DNA from: Flagellimonas amoyensis
Lineage (GTDB): Bacteria; Bacteroidota; Bacteroidia; Flavobacteriales; Flavobacteriaceae
Reading direction: 5' to 3'
Length of the DNA: 64,000 nt
Assembly: GCF_003058265.1 (NCBI RefSeq)
Contig: NZ_QBUK01000003.1
Location: forward strand, 62,001 to 126,000
The notes under the pieces are model-generated. The model was not told where the DNA came from, did no database searches, and worked only from the letters and a program-made list of their open reading frames with translations. Positions within the stretch are counted from its first letter, which is position 1. The number at the start of each line of letters is the position of its first letter. Both the position numbers and the translations under genes were made by a program. Of the stretch, positions 46,982-55,843 are shown piece after piece.

Positions 46982-47053
46982 GGCCCGTTCGTCTAGGGGT
47001 TAGGACGCCAGGTTTTCATCCTGGTAACAGGGGTTCGATTCCCCTACGGGCTA
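46982..47053 (+). tRNA. tRNA-Glu (TTC), copy 2
   Basis: Identical in all 72 bases to copy 1, 59 bases downstream. The spacer is not duplicated, so the copies are conserved by selection or gene conversion and not the product of a very recent long duplication. Confidence 0.97.
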
Positions 47054-47087
47054 CAAAAAGAAATTTAGAAAGTAGAATAATAAGATA

Positions 47088-47339
47088 ATGGCAAACCATA
47101 AGTCAGCATTAAAGAGGATCAGAAGAAACGAAGCAGTACGCTTGCGTAACAGGTACCAGCACAAAACTGTGCGTAACGCAATCAAGAAATTGCGCAATGA
47201 AGAGGACAAGAAAGCTGCAGAGGCTTTGTTGCCCACTGTGGTTGGTATGATCGATAAGTTGGCCAAGCGCAACATTATCCATAACAACAAGGCTTCCAAC
47301 CTGAAAAGCAAATTGATGAGCAAGGTTGCTGGTATGTAA
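47088..47339 (+). CDS. rpsT: 30S ribosomal protein S20
   Basis: 83 residues, [20 protein letters not shown] at the start and [20 protein letters not shown] then [16 protein letters not shown] at the end: the three-helix, Lys/Arg-rich S20 that binds 16S rRNA early in assembly. Lies 34 bases after the second tRNA-Glu and shares its transcript. Terminator follows. Confidence 0.97.
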   Translation: MANHKSALKRIRRNEAVRLRNRYQHKTVRNAIKKLRNEEDKKAAEALLPTVVGMIDKLAKRNIIHNNKASNLKSKLMSKVAGM

Positions 47340-47363
47340 TCTCGATTCAGATCAACATATAGT

Positions 47364-47395
47364 AAAAAGCGTTCCAAACAGGAGCGCTTTTTTTT
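47364..47395 (+). terminator. Terminator of the tRNA-Glu/rpsT unit
   Basis: AAAGCGTTCC pairs with GGAGCGCTTT (one G-T) around AAACA, followed by T8. Confidence 0.85.
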
Positions 47396-47400
47396 GGTCC

Positions 47401-48093
47401 TTATCGGAACGCTTTGCGGCGTGAGATGATGAAGCCCAGCATGAAGGTCCCATACATGAACAGGATCAGTACTTTCAATACTTGGCGCAGTTGGTAGTCT
47501 ATCCATATGGTTGGCGCTTCATAGGCCACCAAAAACAAGAAGGGGGAAATGGAGTGGAATGTGACCAGTCCCAAGCTGATCCAGAACATGAGATTATACT
47601 TCAAGGAATGCAGATGGGGCCCCTCATCCATTTTCTCTTTAAAATACAAGGCTATGCTGGCCAAAAGTGCCATGGATGCAATCAAATCTGCATAGTACAG
47701 GTTCATGTGCAGTGGGTCTTGAAAGAAAAGACTGATCGCATAGGCCAATATGCTTATCCCGGCACCATATCGTACCCAGTTTTTATGTTTTTCCATCTTC
47801 AGTACCCTCCAATAGATGTAATAAAAAAACAAGAATACAATGACCGAATAGATGTTGTAGATGATCACATTGTGCCATTTATATCGCTCATCGGAGAAAA
47901 ACTGGAAGGCATCATGGTACCTGATAAAATAACCCAACAATTCGGTCAAGAAAGTGTACATCAAATAAATGGGGAAATATTTTAGGGGCGTGTCAAAATA
48001 GGATCTGTATCGGAAAACCGCCACTAACCAAACAAGGAAGTAAAGAGGAATATAATATTGGTTTGTGATGAATTTATAAAGCTCCTCTGCCAT
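47401..48093 (-). CDS. Multispan membrane protein of unknown function, paralogue B
   Basis: 230 residues with about seven hydrophobic helices. Shared in order with the gene upstream: YIPLYFLVWLVAVFRYRSYF, FDTPLKYFPIY, FLTELLGYFIRY, FQFFSDERYKWHNVIIYNIY and the basic C-terminal end RRKAFR. No catalytic or transport motif recognised. The conserved WHNVIIYNIY block and charged loops suggest a specific function rather than a mere anchor. Its own terminator-like hairpin separates it from the upstream paralogue. Confidence 0.72.
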   Translation of the reverse strand: MAEELYKFITNQYYIPLYFLVWLVAVFRYRSYFDTPLKYFPIYLMYTFLTELLGYFIRYHDAFQFFSDERYKWHNVIIYNIYSVIVFLFFYYIYWRVLKMEKHKNWVRYGAGISILAYAISLFFQDPLHMNLYYADLIASMALLASIALYFKEKMDEGPHLHSLKYNLMFWISLGLVTFHSISPFLFLVAYEAPTIWIDYQLRQVLKVLILFMYGTFMLGFIISRRKAFR

Positions 48094-48129
48094 TTGTTGT
48101 TCTGTACCCTTTTTTATTGAGGGATAAAT

Positions 48130-48166
48130 TTAAAAAATAAAAAACGCCCCCAGTGATCGAGGGCGT
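48130..48166 (-). terminator. Terminator between the two multispan membrane genes
   Basis: On the minus strand ACGCCC pairs with GGGCGT across an 11-base loop region, followed by a long T-rich run. Lies after the stop of the upstream paralogue. Confidence 0.65.
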
Positions 48167-48189
48167 GCATGTTCTTGCTTCGTTGTGTC

Positions 48190-48879
48190 TTATCTGAATG
48201 CTTTCCGCTTTCCAATCAACAGGCCAATGATGAAACAACTATATTGTAGTACTATGGATCCCAATAAAATTGGCCTGAGGTAGACATTGACCGTAATCCC
48301 CAAATTGAGCTTGTACATGGTCAAAATGATGGGGAACAGGGTGTAGAAAGCGAATAACCCCATACTTACCCAGAACAATAGGTTGTACCTCAGTGGTTGC
48401 TGGTTCTCTTCTGTGCGCTTCTCCTTAAAATAGAGCACAAGAACAGCAATCAGTAGGAGGGAAACAGCGATGTGGGCATAGGTCAATTGGTCGTGTAGCG
48501 GATTGCAAAAAAGAGTATTTATGAGATAGATGAGCACGCATGAAACACTTCCGTAGAAAATCCACTTTTTTACCAACGGTTTTTTGGTGGTCTTCCGATA
48601 TACCTCAAAGAAGAAAAGGAAGAACACCAGTTGGTAGATGTTATAGATGATGACGTTGTGCCATGCAAAACGGTCATCCGAAAAAAATTGAAACTCGTTC
48701 GAATATTTGATGAAATAACCCAACAGCTCCGTAAAAAAAGTATAGATGATAACCATGGGAAGGTATTTCAATGGAGTGTCGAAATACCTTCTGTACCTAT
48801 ACACCGCAATTATCCATGTTAGCAGATAGAGGGGGATATAGAAATGGGCTATCAAATATTTGAAAAGCTCGTTGAGCAT
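48190..48879 (-). CDS. Multispan membrane protein of unknown function, paralogue A
   Basis: 229 residues, about seven membrane helices. Blocks YIPLYLLTWIIAVYRYRRYF, FFTELLGYFIKY, FQFFSDDRFAWHNVIIYNIY and a C-terminal GKRKAFR are nearly the same as in the next gene, so these are tandem duplicates. The start is only six bases after the lipoprotein stop, so the lipoprotein and this protein are co-translated. Function unknown. Confidence 0.72.
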   Translation of the reverse strand: MLNELFKYLIAHFYIPLYLLTWIIAVYRYRRYFDTPLKYLPMVIIYTFFTELLGYFIKYSNEFQFFSDDRFAWHNVIIYNIYQLVFFLFFFEVYRKTTKKPLVKKWIFYGSVSCVLIYLINTLFCNPLHDQLTYAHIAVSLLLIAVLVLYFKEKRTEENQQPLRYNLLFWVSMGLFAFYTLFPIILTMYKLNLGITVNVYLRPILLGSIVLQYSCFIIGLLIGKRKAFR

Positions 48880-48885
48880 AGTGGT

Positions 48886-49563
48886 TTAATCAAAATCATC
48901 AGGATAGGGTGGAGGTCCTGAGCTGCCGTGGTTCAAGTTCAGGCTCTGGTCAATGGATGCTGATGAAAGGCTGGGGACAAAACCGGCCTCAGACCTTTCC
49001 ACTTGGTTGGATCTGTAGCCGATACCGGTCTCTCCAACAGCATTTTTGATCAATTTGGCCTTTCCATCGGCACCAATATAGAAGCCATAATCCATGCTGT
49101 CCACTCTCATGGTGGGCACAATGAAGATGGAGTTTTGTCTCGGATGGACCACCTTGTCCCCATCAGGAAAACGATCTTTGTCCGGATAGTTTGCAAAATA
49201 GATCCGAAGTGTGGAGATGTCCACTTTGGCCTCTTTGGCCTCCTGTTGAATAAAGGCGATGTACTGTTTGATAGTGGCATAATCAAAATCACTGAAACGG
49301 GCAGGAACAAATTTTTCGTCCGGTTTTCGTTCCATTTCAAACTGTTGGATCATGTCCACCCGATTTTTGGTGTAATTGTCATACAGGGATTTGGATTCTT
49401 CCAGCGTAATGATCCCACTTGGTGCGGAGACCACCTCTTCTTGGGGTTCTTCTGGGTTTTTCGGATCGGTCGTGTCGTCTTTCTTTGGTCCTTGTTGGCA
49501 AGAGCTGGCCAAGAGCAGGATGGAACCCAAAAAAGCAATAGCGGTTTTTCTGTTGTTTTTCAT
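48886..49563 (-). CDS. Flavobacterial lipoprotein of unknown function
   Basis: 225 residues. MKNNRKTAIAFLGSILLLAS then SCQQ is a lipoprotein signal; a Pro/Glu/Asp-rich linker follows (about 25-48), then a domain with ITLEESKSLYDNYTKNRV, FVPARFSDFDYATIKQYIAF, IYFANYPDKDRFPDGD and NSIFIVPTMRVDSMD. The C-terminus is Ser/Gly/Pro-rich. No family with a known function recognised. First of the three minus-strand genes with the two multispan proteins. Confidence 0.72.
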   Translation of the reverse strand: MKNNRKTAIAFLGSILLLASSCQQGPKKDDTTDPKNPEEPQEEVVSAPSGIITLEESKSLYDNYTKNRVDMIQQFEMERKPDEKFVPARFSDFDYATIKQYIAFIQQEAKEAKVDISTLRIYFANYPDKDRFPDGDKVVHPRQNSIFIVPTMRVDSMDYGFYIGADGKAKLIKNAVGETGIGYRSNQVERSEAGFVPSLSSASIDQSLNLNHGSSGPPPYPDDFD

Positions 49564-49634
49564 TGAATAAGTGTTTAAAGTTCAGTTTTGAGGAAACCAA
49601 TTTAAAGATATGCCTTTTCTTCAAATTGAGTCAA

Positions 49635-49669
49635 TAAAAAACCCTCCAAGAAATTTTGAAGGGTTTTTA
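49635..49669 (-). terminator. Terminator of rho
   Basis: AAAAACCCTCCAA pairs with TTGAAGGGTTTTT (one mismatch); T-run on the minus strand. Lies between the rho stop and the divergent lipoprotein region. Confidence 0.72.
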
Positions 49670-49699
49670 TTTTATTGAAATTGAATCATTTACAGAATT

Positions 49700-51301
49700 C
49701 TATTCGTTCATTGTGAGTAAAAATTCCTCATTGTTCCGGGTCTGCTTGATGCGTTGCTCCATAAACTCCATGGCCTCCACAGGGTTCATGTCCGCCAGAT
49801 ACTTGCGCATGATCCACATACGTTGGATGGTGTTTTCGTCCAACAGCAGGTCGTCCCTACGTGTAGAGGAAGAAATAAGGTCGATGGCAGGGAAAATCCT
49901 TCGGTTGGAGATCCTACGATCCAATTGAAGTTCCATGTTACCGGTACCCTTGAATTCCTCAAAGATCACCTCGTCCATCTTAGAACCTGTTTCGGTAAGG
50001 GCCGTTGCAATGATGGAAAGTGACCCACCATTTTCAATGTTCCTTGCAGCTCCGAAGAAGCGTTTGGGTTTGTGAAGGGCATTGGCGTCCACACCACCAC
50101 TCAATACTTTACCGGAAGCGGGTTGTACGGTGTTGTAGGCACGCGCCAAACGGGTGATGGAATCCAAAAGGATCACCACGTCATGGCCACATTCCACCAA
50201 TCTTTTGGCCTTGTCCAAGACAATGTTGGCCACCTTTACGTGTTCGGAAGCTTCCTTATCGAAAGTGGAAGCAACCACTTCCCCGCGAACGTTGCGCTGC
50301 ATATCGGTAACCTCTTCAGGTCTTTCATCGATCAAAAGGATTATCTGATAAACTTCCGGGTGGTTGGCCGCGATGGCATTGGCGATGTCCTTCAGCAACA
50401 TGGTCTTACCTGTTTTGGGCTGGGACACGATCATTCCCCTTTGTCCTTTTCCAATAGGCGAGAACAGGTCCATGATCCTAGTGGAAATGGTGCTCTGTTT
50501 TTCTGCCAATTTAAATTTTTCCTTGGGGAACAATGGGGTCAAGTGTTCAAAGGAAACCCTGTCCCTTACCACTTGAGGGTCAAGTCCGTTGATTTTGTTC
50601 ACCTTGATCAGAGGGAAATATTTTTCACCCTCTTTTGGGGGTCGGATGTTCCCCAAAACAGTATCTCCGGATTTTAGTCCGAACAATCGGATCTGCGATT
50701 GGGATACATAAATATCGTCAGGGGAGGAGAGATAGTTGTAGTCGGAAGACCTCAAAAATCCATATCCGTCCTGCATAATGTCCAACACGCCCTCACTTTC
50801 AATAATGCTATCGAATTCAAATTCAGGCTCTTTGTACCTGTTCTTGAGATCCTTGTCAAAATTGTTGTTCTTTTTGTCGTGTTTTTCGTGGTGGGTGTTC
50901 TTCTGGTGAGGCTGCTGGTGTTGGTTTGTTCTTTTGGCATTGCCCTGGGTTTTCGGGGCATTGTTGTGCTTGTTCTCCTTTCTTTGCGGTTGTCCCTTGG
51001 AGTCTTCTTTTACCTCCTTGGCTTCGGTTTCGGGAGCTTTTTCAGCGGTTTCTACCTTGACTTCTTTAGGCTCGGCCATTTTGGGCCTGGGGGTCCTTTC
51101 ACGTTTGGGTTTGGGTGCGGGCCTTTCTTGGGGGGCGGCAGCGTTCTCTGCCACTGCTTTAGGGTTGGATGCCTGGACATCAAGTATCTGATATACAAGA
51201 TCCAGCTTTTTTAGGGTTTTGAATTTAGGAACATTAAGATCCTTTGCAATTTCTTGCAGTTCAGGAAGCTTTTTAGCTTTTAGATCTGAAATCTCGAACA
51301 T
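49700..51301 (-). CDS. rho: Transcription termination factor Rho
   Basis: 533 residues. Rho_N helical domain at the start ([20 protein letters not shown]), then a Bacteroidota-type insertion of about 110 residues rich in Lys, Glu, Asn, Pro and Gln, and the RNA-binding OSB fold with [20 protein letters not shown]. The ATPase core has [17 protein letters not shown] (Walker A), [15 protein letters not shown] and [15 protein letters not shown] (Walker B), with the Q/R-loops. Terminator follows. Transcribed alone. Confidence 0.97.
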   Translation of the reverse strand: MFEISDLKAKKLPELQEIAKDLNVPKFKTLKKLDLVYQILDVQASNPKAVAENAAAPQERPAPKPKRERTPRPKMAEPKEVKVETAEKAPETEAKEVKEDSKGQPQRKENKHNNAPKTQGNAKRTNQHQQPHQKNTHHEKHDKKNNNFDKDLKNRYKEPEFEFDSIIESEGVLDIMQDGYGFLRSSDYNYLSSPDDIYVSQSQIRLFGLKSGDTVLGNIRPPKEGEKYFPLIKVNKINGLDPQVVRDRVSFEHLTPLFPKEKFKLAEKQSTISTRIMDLFSPIGKGQRGMIVSQPKTGKTMLLKDIANAIAANHPEVYQIILLIDERPEEVTDMQRNVRGEVVASTFDKEASEHVKVANIVLDKAKRLVECGHDVVILLDSITRLARAYNTVQPASGKVLSGGVDANALHKPKRFFGAARNIENGGSLSIIATALTETGSKMDEVIFEEFKGTGNMELQLDRRISNRRIFPAIDLISSSTRRDDLLLDENTIQRMWIMRKYLADMNPVEAMEFMEQRIKQTRNNEEFLLTMNE

Positions 51302-51463
51302 TAAGTAAAGAATAAGTTAAACGTGTCTAATCTGAATAAATTGAAGTAAAAGTTATTTGGGTGCTACTGGAGGAAAGATTTCCTAGGTAAGTACTTCGCT
51401 AATAACGACACAATAATACAAATAATTTTTCAAGAATAAGCCTTCATTTATCAAAAAGACAGT

Positions 51464-51471
51464 TATTTTTG
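51464..51471 (+). promoter_or_regulatory. Putative -7 promoter box of the DUF4293 gene
   Basis: TATTTTTG, a perfect match, 22 bases before the ATG at 51494; its position argues against the TTG start at 51476. Confidence 0.5.
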
Positions 51472-51493
51472 CGTTTTGAAATCAATTTGTGCA

Positions 51494-51904
51494 ATGATTC
51501 AACGGATTCAGACGTTTTTTATGGTGATAGTGGCCCTGATGGCAGGCATTCTCCCCTTCTTTCTGAACCTTTGGGTCGAAGTGGACGGTGTAGAGGTGTA
51601 CGCCCAGAATGAAGTTTTGGTGAGTGCGGCCTTCTATGCTTCAGCCGTTTTGGCCGTCATTGCCATTTTGTTGTACAAGAAAAGACAAAATCAATTTGTG
51701 GTGAACAGATTGAACATCATATTGAATCTTTTTTTACTAGGATTTTTCGTTTATCGATCGCTAAGCTTATCCGGAGAAGCTGTGGTTTCTGAGAAGGGTA
51801 TTGGGATGCTGATTCCTGTATTTTCTATCGTTTTTCTGGTCCTGGCCAACAGGGCTATCAAAAAGGATGAAGATCTTGTAAAATCTGTTGATCGCTTACG
51901 TTGA
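51494..51904 (+). CDS. DUF4293 membrane protein
   Basis: 136 residues from the ATG at 51494, which follows the promoter box; a TTG at 51476 would lie too close to it. MIQRIQTFFMVIVALMAGIL opens the first of four membrane helices, with AAFYASAVLAVIAILLYKKR, LNIILNLFLLGFFVYRSLSL and LIPVFSIVFLVLANRAIKKD. This is DUF4293, found next to rho across Flavobacteriia; function unknown. Confidence 0.88.
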   Translation: MIQRIQTFFMVIVALMAGILPFFLNLWVEVDGVEVYAQNEVLVSAAFYASAVLAVIAILLYKKRQNQFVVNRLNIILNLFLLGFFVYRSLSLSGEAVVSEKGIGMLIPVFSIVFLVLANRAIKKDEDLVKSVDRLR

Positions 51905-51932
51905 ACCTAACATCTTAGTAGTATTAGTGCGA

Positions 51933-51960
51933 GAAAACCCTGGCTTCGGCCGGGGTTTTT
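51933..51960 (+). terminator. Terminator of the DUF4293 gene
   Basis: AAAACCCTGGC pairs with GCCGGGGTTTT around TTCG, followed by T-rich sequence; one mismatched pair in the stem. Confidence 0.8.
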
Positions 51961-51970
51961 ATGTTTTTGG

Positions 51971-52465
51971 CTAGCGTTTTCCCAGTTCTATCACTTCCAA
52001 GTCCGAAATCTTGTCCCCATCGATCACGAACCGAAGCATGGTCCGTACTTGATGGAACCCATGTTTTCCACAGGCGCCCGGGTTCATGTGGAGCAGCCCC
52101 AGTTTCTTGTCATACATCACCTTCAGGATATGGGAATGCCCACAAACAAAAAGCTTTGGCGGATGCTGTCTGATCTCGTCCCTTACCCGAACATTGTAAC
52201 TGCCGGGATAACCGCCAATGTGCGTGATCCAAACATCGACCCCTTCACACATGAACCTGTTGTTCTCCGGATATTCCTTTTGGATGATGTGGTCATCGAT
52301 GTTTCCATGTACACCCCGTAGTGGCTTTACGGCCATCAGGGCATCCATCACCCCAAGGTTGCCAATGTCGCCGGCATGCCAGATTTCATCGGCCTGGGCA
52401 GCATATTTTAAGATGGACTTGTCCATGTGGCCATGGGTGTCGGAAAGCAATAAAATCTTGGTCAT
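51971..52465 (-). CDS. YfcE/MJ0936-type metallophosphoesterase
   Basis: 164 residues. Metal-ligand motifs in order: LLLSDTHGHMD, WHAGDIGNLG, GVHGNIDDHI, ITHIGGYPG and VCGHSHI, then MNPGACGKHG. Small calcineurin-like phosphoesterases of this type act on phosphodiesters in vitro; the substrate is unknown. Divergent from truA. Confidence 0.93.
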   Translation of the reverse strand: MTKILLLSDTHGHMDKSILKYAAQADEIWHAGDIGNLGVMDALMAVKPLRGVHGNIDDHIIQKEYPENNRFMCEGVDVWITHIGGYPGSYNVRVRDEIRQHPPKLFVCGHSHILKVMYDKKLGLLHMNPGACGKHGFHQVRTMLRFVIDGDKISDLEVIELGKR

Positions 52466-52553
52466 AACGCTAAAAATATGCTAAAAAAAGAAGGCGGGAT
52501 TTGTGTTGGAAAGGTTTGGACTATCTTTAACGACTTAAAAGTAAGGGATTCCA

Positions 52554-53309
52554 TTGAGATATTTTATCCAATTTTCCTATTTCGGGAAAGCATACCACGG
52601 ATGGCAGAACCAACCCAATGCCATAACCGTGCAAGAGGTATTGGAAAAAGCCCTGTCCACCCTTCTGCGCCAAAAAGTGGAGGTCGTGGGAGCAGGAAGG
52701 ACCGATACCGGAGTGCACGCCAAGGAAATGTTCGCCCATTTCGATTTTGATCCTATTGAAGATACGTCACAATTGGTGTACCGTTTGAATGCCTTCCTTC
52801 CAGAGGACATCGCGGTCCAGGATATCCACCGGATGGTCCCCGGGGCCCATGCCCGGTTCGATGCCGTTGAGCGCTCTTATGAGTATTGGTTGGTGCGGGA
52901 AAAGAACCCTTTCTATGTTGACCATGCCCACGCGGTAACATATCCTTTGGATATGGACGCCATGAACCAAGCTGCCCTAAAGTTGCTGGAACATACGGAT
53001 TTTGAATGTTTTTCCAAATCCAACACTGATGTGAAAACGTTCCATTGCGATGTCCGCCATGCAGTTTGGGAGGTACGGGAGGACAGGTGGGTCTTTACCA
53101 TCACGGCCGACCGATTTTTGAGAAATATGGTACGGGCCATAGTAGGTACCCTATTGGATGTGGGTCTAGGAAAAATGGCCCCAGAGGACATCGATGCCAT
53201 ATTGGCAAGCAAGGATAGGGGGGAGGCAGGTGTCTCCGTCCCTGCAAAAGGTTTATATTTGACCAAGGTTTTATATCCAAAAGAACTATTTGATGAGCAA
53301 AAAGGATGA
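52554..53309 (+). CDS. truA: tRNA pseudouridine synthase A
   Basis: Makes pseudouridine at positions 38-40 of the tRNA anticodon arm. 251 residues. YFIQFSYFGKAYHGWQNQPN opens the protein; the catalytic Asp is in VEVVGAGRTDTGVHAKEM; RSYEYWL and RFLRNMVRAIVGTLLDVG complete the family pattern. The start codon is TTG: no ATG or GTG is in frame at the conserved N-terminus. Overlaps the next gene by 17 bases. Confidence 0.95.
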   Translation: MRYFIQFSYFGKAYHGWQNQPNAITVQEVLEKALSTLLRQKVEVVGAGRTDTGVHAKEMFAHFDFDPIEDTSQLVYRLNAFLPEDIAVQDIHRMVPGAHARFDAVERSYEYWLVREKNPFYVDHAHAVTYPLDMDAMNQAALKLLEHTDFECFSKSNTDVKTFHCDVRHAVWEVREDRWVFTITADRFLRNMVRAIVGTLLDVGLGKMAPEDIDAILASKDRGEAGVSVPAKGLYLTKVLYPKELFDEQKG

Positions 53310-55065
53310 TGTAGGAAAAGCGTTTGATTTTCGACTGTTCAAGCGCATTTTTTCACGGACTAGGCCCTACAGGGGCATCTTTTGGTTGGTGGCCATTGTG
53401 GCCATTCTTTCCGCTGCATTTGCCATTGTAACACCGTTGCTGGTTAAAAATATCATCAACCAATCCCTGGAAAACAAGGATGCGGGCCAATTACTCTACA
53501 ATGTGGTGTTGATGTTGGTCTTTTTGCTCGGACAGGTCACCACCCAGTTGTTGTTCAACTATTATGCGAATTTGTTGGGCGAATCGGTGATCCGGGACAT
53601 CCGTATCAATCTTTTTGAAAAGATGACCAGTTTTAAGATGACCTTTTTTGACAATTCGTCCATTGGCGTTTTGGTCACCAGGGCCGTTGCAGATATGCAA
53701 CGTATCGGTGAGATTTTCAGCCAAGGATTTTTTATGATCGTGGCCGATGCCTTGAAAATGTTGTCCGCGGCCATCATCATGGTGGTCATCAATTGGAAAT
53801 TGGCCTTGATCGTATTTGCGATTATGCCGATTATCCTTATCGCCACACGACTGTTCCAACAGGCCATGAAGGTGGCTTTCGTGGAAGTGCGGGCGCAGGT
53901 GGCCAACCTCAATTCCTTTGTGCAGGAACGCATCGCGGGAATGAAGATTGTCCAACTGTTCAATCGGGAAGAAATCGAAAAGGAAAAATTCAGGGTCATC
54001 AACGAAAAACACCAAAATGCTTGGTTGAAGACAGTTTGGTACAACTCCATATTTTTTCCCATCGCGGAAATTGCAAACTCCATCGGCATTGGTTTGGTGG
54101 TCTATTTTGGACTGATCCAGAACATTCAGAATGTTGGGTTGGACAATAAAGGAGCCATCATTGCCTTCTTTTTCTTGATGGACCTTCTTTTCCGGCCATT
54201 GCGTCAGATTGCGGACAAGTTCAATACCCTTCAGATGGGTATGGTGGCCGCGAACAGGGTGTTCAATGTTTTGGATACCAATAGCCACATTGCGGACGAG
54301 GGCACTCAGGAAAGGGAACAGGTCTTGGGGGACATTGAGTTCAAGGATGTCCGCTTCAGCTATGTCAAGGACGAAGAGGTGCTCCACGGAATCTCATTCC
54401 AGGTGAAGGCCGGCGAGACGGTTGCCATTGTTGGTGCCACGGGAGCGGGAAAATCCACCATCATCAACTTGCTCAACCGTTTTTATGAGATCGATTCGGG
54501 ACAGATATTGGTGGACGGAGTCAATGTAAGGGATTATACACTGCGGTCCCTGAGGTCGCACATAGCCATTGTGTTGCAGGACGTTTTCCTTTTTGCGGAC
54601 ACTATTGCCAATAACATTTCACTTCGTGACGGGAACGTTACCACTGCCGATATTGAGGCCGCTGCCAAGCAAATTGGGGTGCACGAGTTTATATCGAGCC
54701 TTCCCGGCGGATACCAGTACAATGTGAAAGAGCGGGGTACCATGCTTTCCAGTGGACAGCGACAATTAATCGCTTTCCTGAGGGCCTATGTGAGCAATCC
54801 CAGTATCTTGATCTTGGATGAGGCCACATCTTCGGTGGACACTTATTCGGAACTATTGATCCAACAAGCTACCGATAAGATTACCGAAGGCAGGACCTCC
54901 ATAATCATTGCGCACCGTTTGGCGACCATCAAAAAGGCGGACAAGATCATCGTGATGGACGAAGGAAAGATCGTTGAAGTGGGAACGCACCAAGAGCTCC
55001 TTAAGAATGGAGGGTATTACAACGACCTATATACCGCCCAGTTTTTGGCCGAAGAGGTGGCTTAG
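53293..55065 (+). CDS. ABC-type multidrug/lipid exporter, half-transporter
   Basis: 590 residues from the ATG at 53293. Six membrane helices in the first 320 residues, then a full ATPase domain: VAIVGATGAGKSTIINLLNR, the Q-loop IVLQDVFLFADTI, LSSGQRQLIAFLRAYV, SILILDEATSSVDTYSE and IIAHRLATIKKAD. MsbA/LmrA-like homodimer, exporting lipids or drugs; substrate not predictable. Overlaps the truA end by 17 bases and converges with the DUF3667 gene (4-base overlap). Confidence 0.92.
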   Translation: MSKKDDVGKAFDFRLFKRIFSRTRPYRGIFWLVAIVAILSAAFAIVTPLLVKNIINQSLENKDAGQLLYNVVLMLVFLLGQVTTQLLFNYYANLLGESVIRDIRINLFEKMTSFKMTFFDNSSIGVLVTRAVADMQRIGEIFSQGFFMIVADALKMLSAAIIMVVINWKLALIVFAIMPIILIATRLFQQAMKVAFVEVRAQVANLNSFVQERIAGMKIVQLFNREEIEKEKFRVINEKHQNAWLKTVWYNSIFFPIAEIANSIGIGLVVYFGLIQNIQNVGLDNKGAIIAFFFLMDLLFRPLRQIADKFNTLQMGMVAANRVFNVLDTNSHIADEGTQEREQVLGDIEFKDVRFSYVKDEEVLHGISFQVKAGETVAIVGATGAGKSTIINLLNRFYEIDSGQILVDGVNVRDYTLRSLRSHIAIVLQDVFLFADTIANNISLRDGNVTTADIEAAAKQIGVHEFISSLPGGYQYNVKERGTMLSSGQRQLIAFLRAYVSNPSILILDEATSSVDTYSELLIQQATDKITEGRTSIIIAHRLATIKKADKIIVMDEGKIVEVGTHQELLKNGGYYNDLYTAQFLAEEVA

Positions 55066-55841
55066 CTTTTTATGGGTTGGAAATCTTTCAAAGTCAACTC
55101 CCCAGTGAGCAACATGATTATTGGAAACAAGGCGGACAACATAAAATAAAGTATCCCTGTCAAAAAAAAGAACAATAGGATTCGGGCCACTAATGCCATG
55201 CCTTTTGATGAGGAAATCCGCATGACTACATATCCGGCATAGGCCAACATGGACAATGAGCCAATCAAGGAAAATGAAAGATAAAATTGTGGCACAAAAG
55301 CCAAGACCAAGAGCGAAGGGATGAAGCTGAACAGGCTGAAATGGGCCAATGTGTACATAAAGATAGTGGTCCTCTCAGCGAAATTGTATTTTTTCTCATC
55401 AAAGCACAGCCAGCCAGCAACTGCCATCAAAGGAATGAAGAGGATAAAGATCAATGCTTGGAAATCCAAAATAAAACCCATCATTTTTTCTTGATAGACC
55501 GTCTGTGCCCCTATATCAAGAAAATCAAAATCCATGTTTCCCAAAGATCGGGCCATCAGATAAACAATGAACCCGGAAAGGGTAATCGCAATCCCCAAAT
55601 AACTGATAGGGTTCAGGTATTTTCTGCGTTGGCCTTGGATGTAGCCCTCGATGACGTTTTCAGGCTTGGTGAAAAGGTGTACAAAGGTTTTGATGAAGGT
55701 GTTGTCCAAATTGAAATACCGATCCATGATGTCCACCCAAAGGTTTTTGATGGTGATCCTGTTGCGGATCACTTTTCCACCACAATTGGGACAGTAGAGG
55801 TAGTCGGTCCTCAGCGTGTCGTCACAGTTTTTACATTTCAT
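55062..55841 (-). CDS. DUF3667 zinc-ribbon membrane protein
   Basis: 259 residues. The N-terminal ribbon has two CxxC pairs, KCKNCDDTLR and YCPNCGGKVIRNRIT. The stretch FIKTFVHLFTKPENVIEGYI and RRKYLNPISYLGIAITL matches DUF3667. Four to five membrane helices follow. Function unknown. The start is two bases after the cdaA stop, so it is co-translated with cdaA, and the 3' end overlaps the convergent ABC exporter. Confidence 0.85.
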   Translation of the reverse strand: MKCKNCDDTLRTDYLYCPNCGGKVIRNRITIKNLWVDIMDRYFNLDNTFIKTFVHLFTKPENVIEGYIQGQRRKYLNPISYLGIAITLSGFIVYLMARSLGNMDFDFLDIGAQTVYQEKMMGFILDFQALIFILFIPLMAVAGWLCFDEKKYNFAERTTIFMYTLAHFSLFSFIPSLLVLAFVPQFYLSFSLIGSLSMLAYAGYVVMRISSSKGMALVARILLFFFLTGILYFMLSALFPIIMLLTGELTLKDFQPIKS

Positions 55842-55843
55842 GC

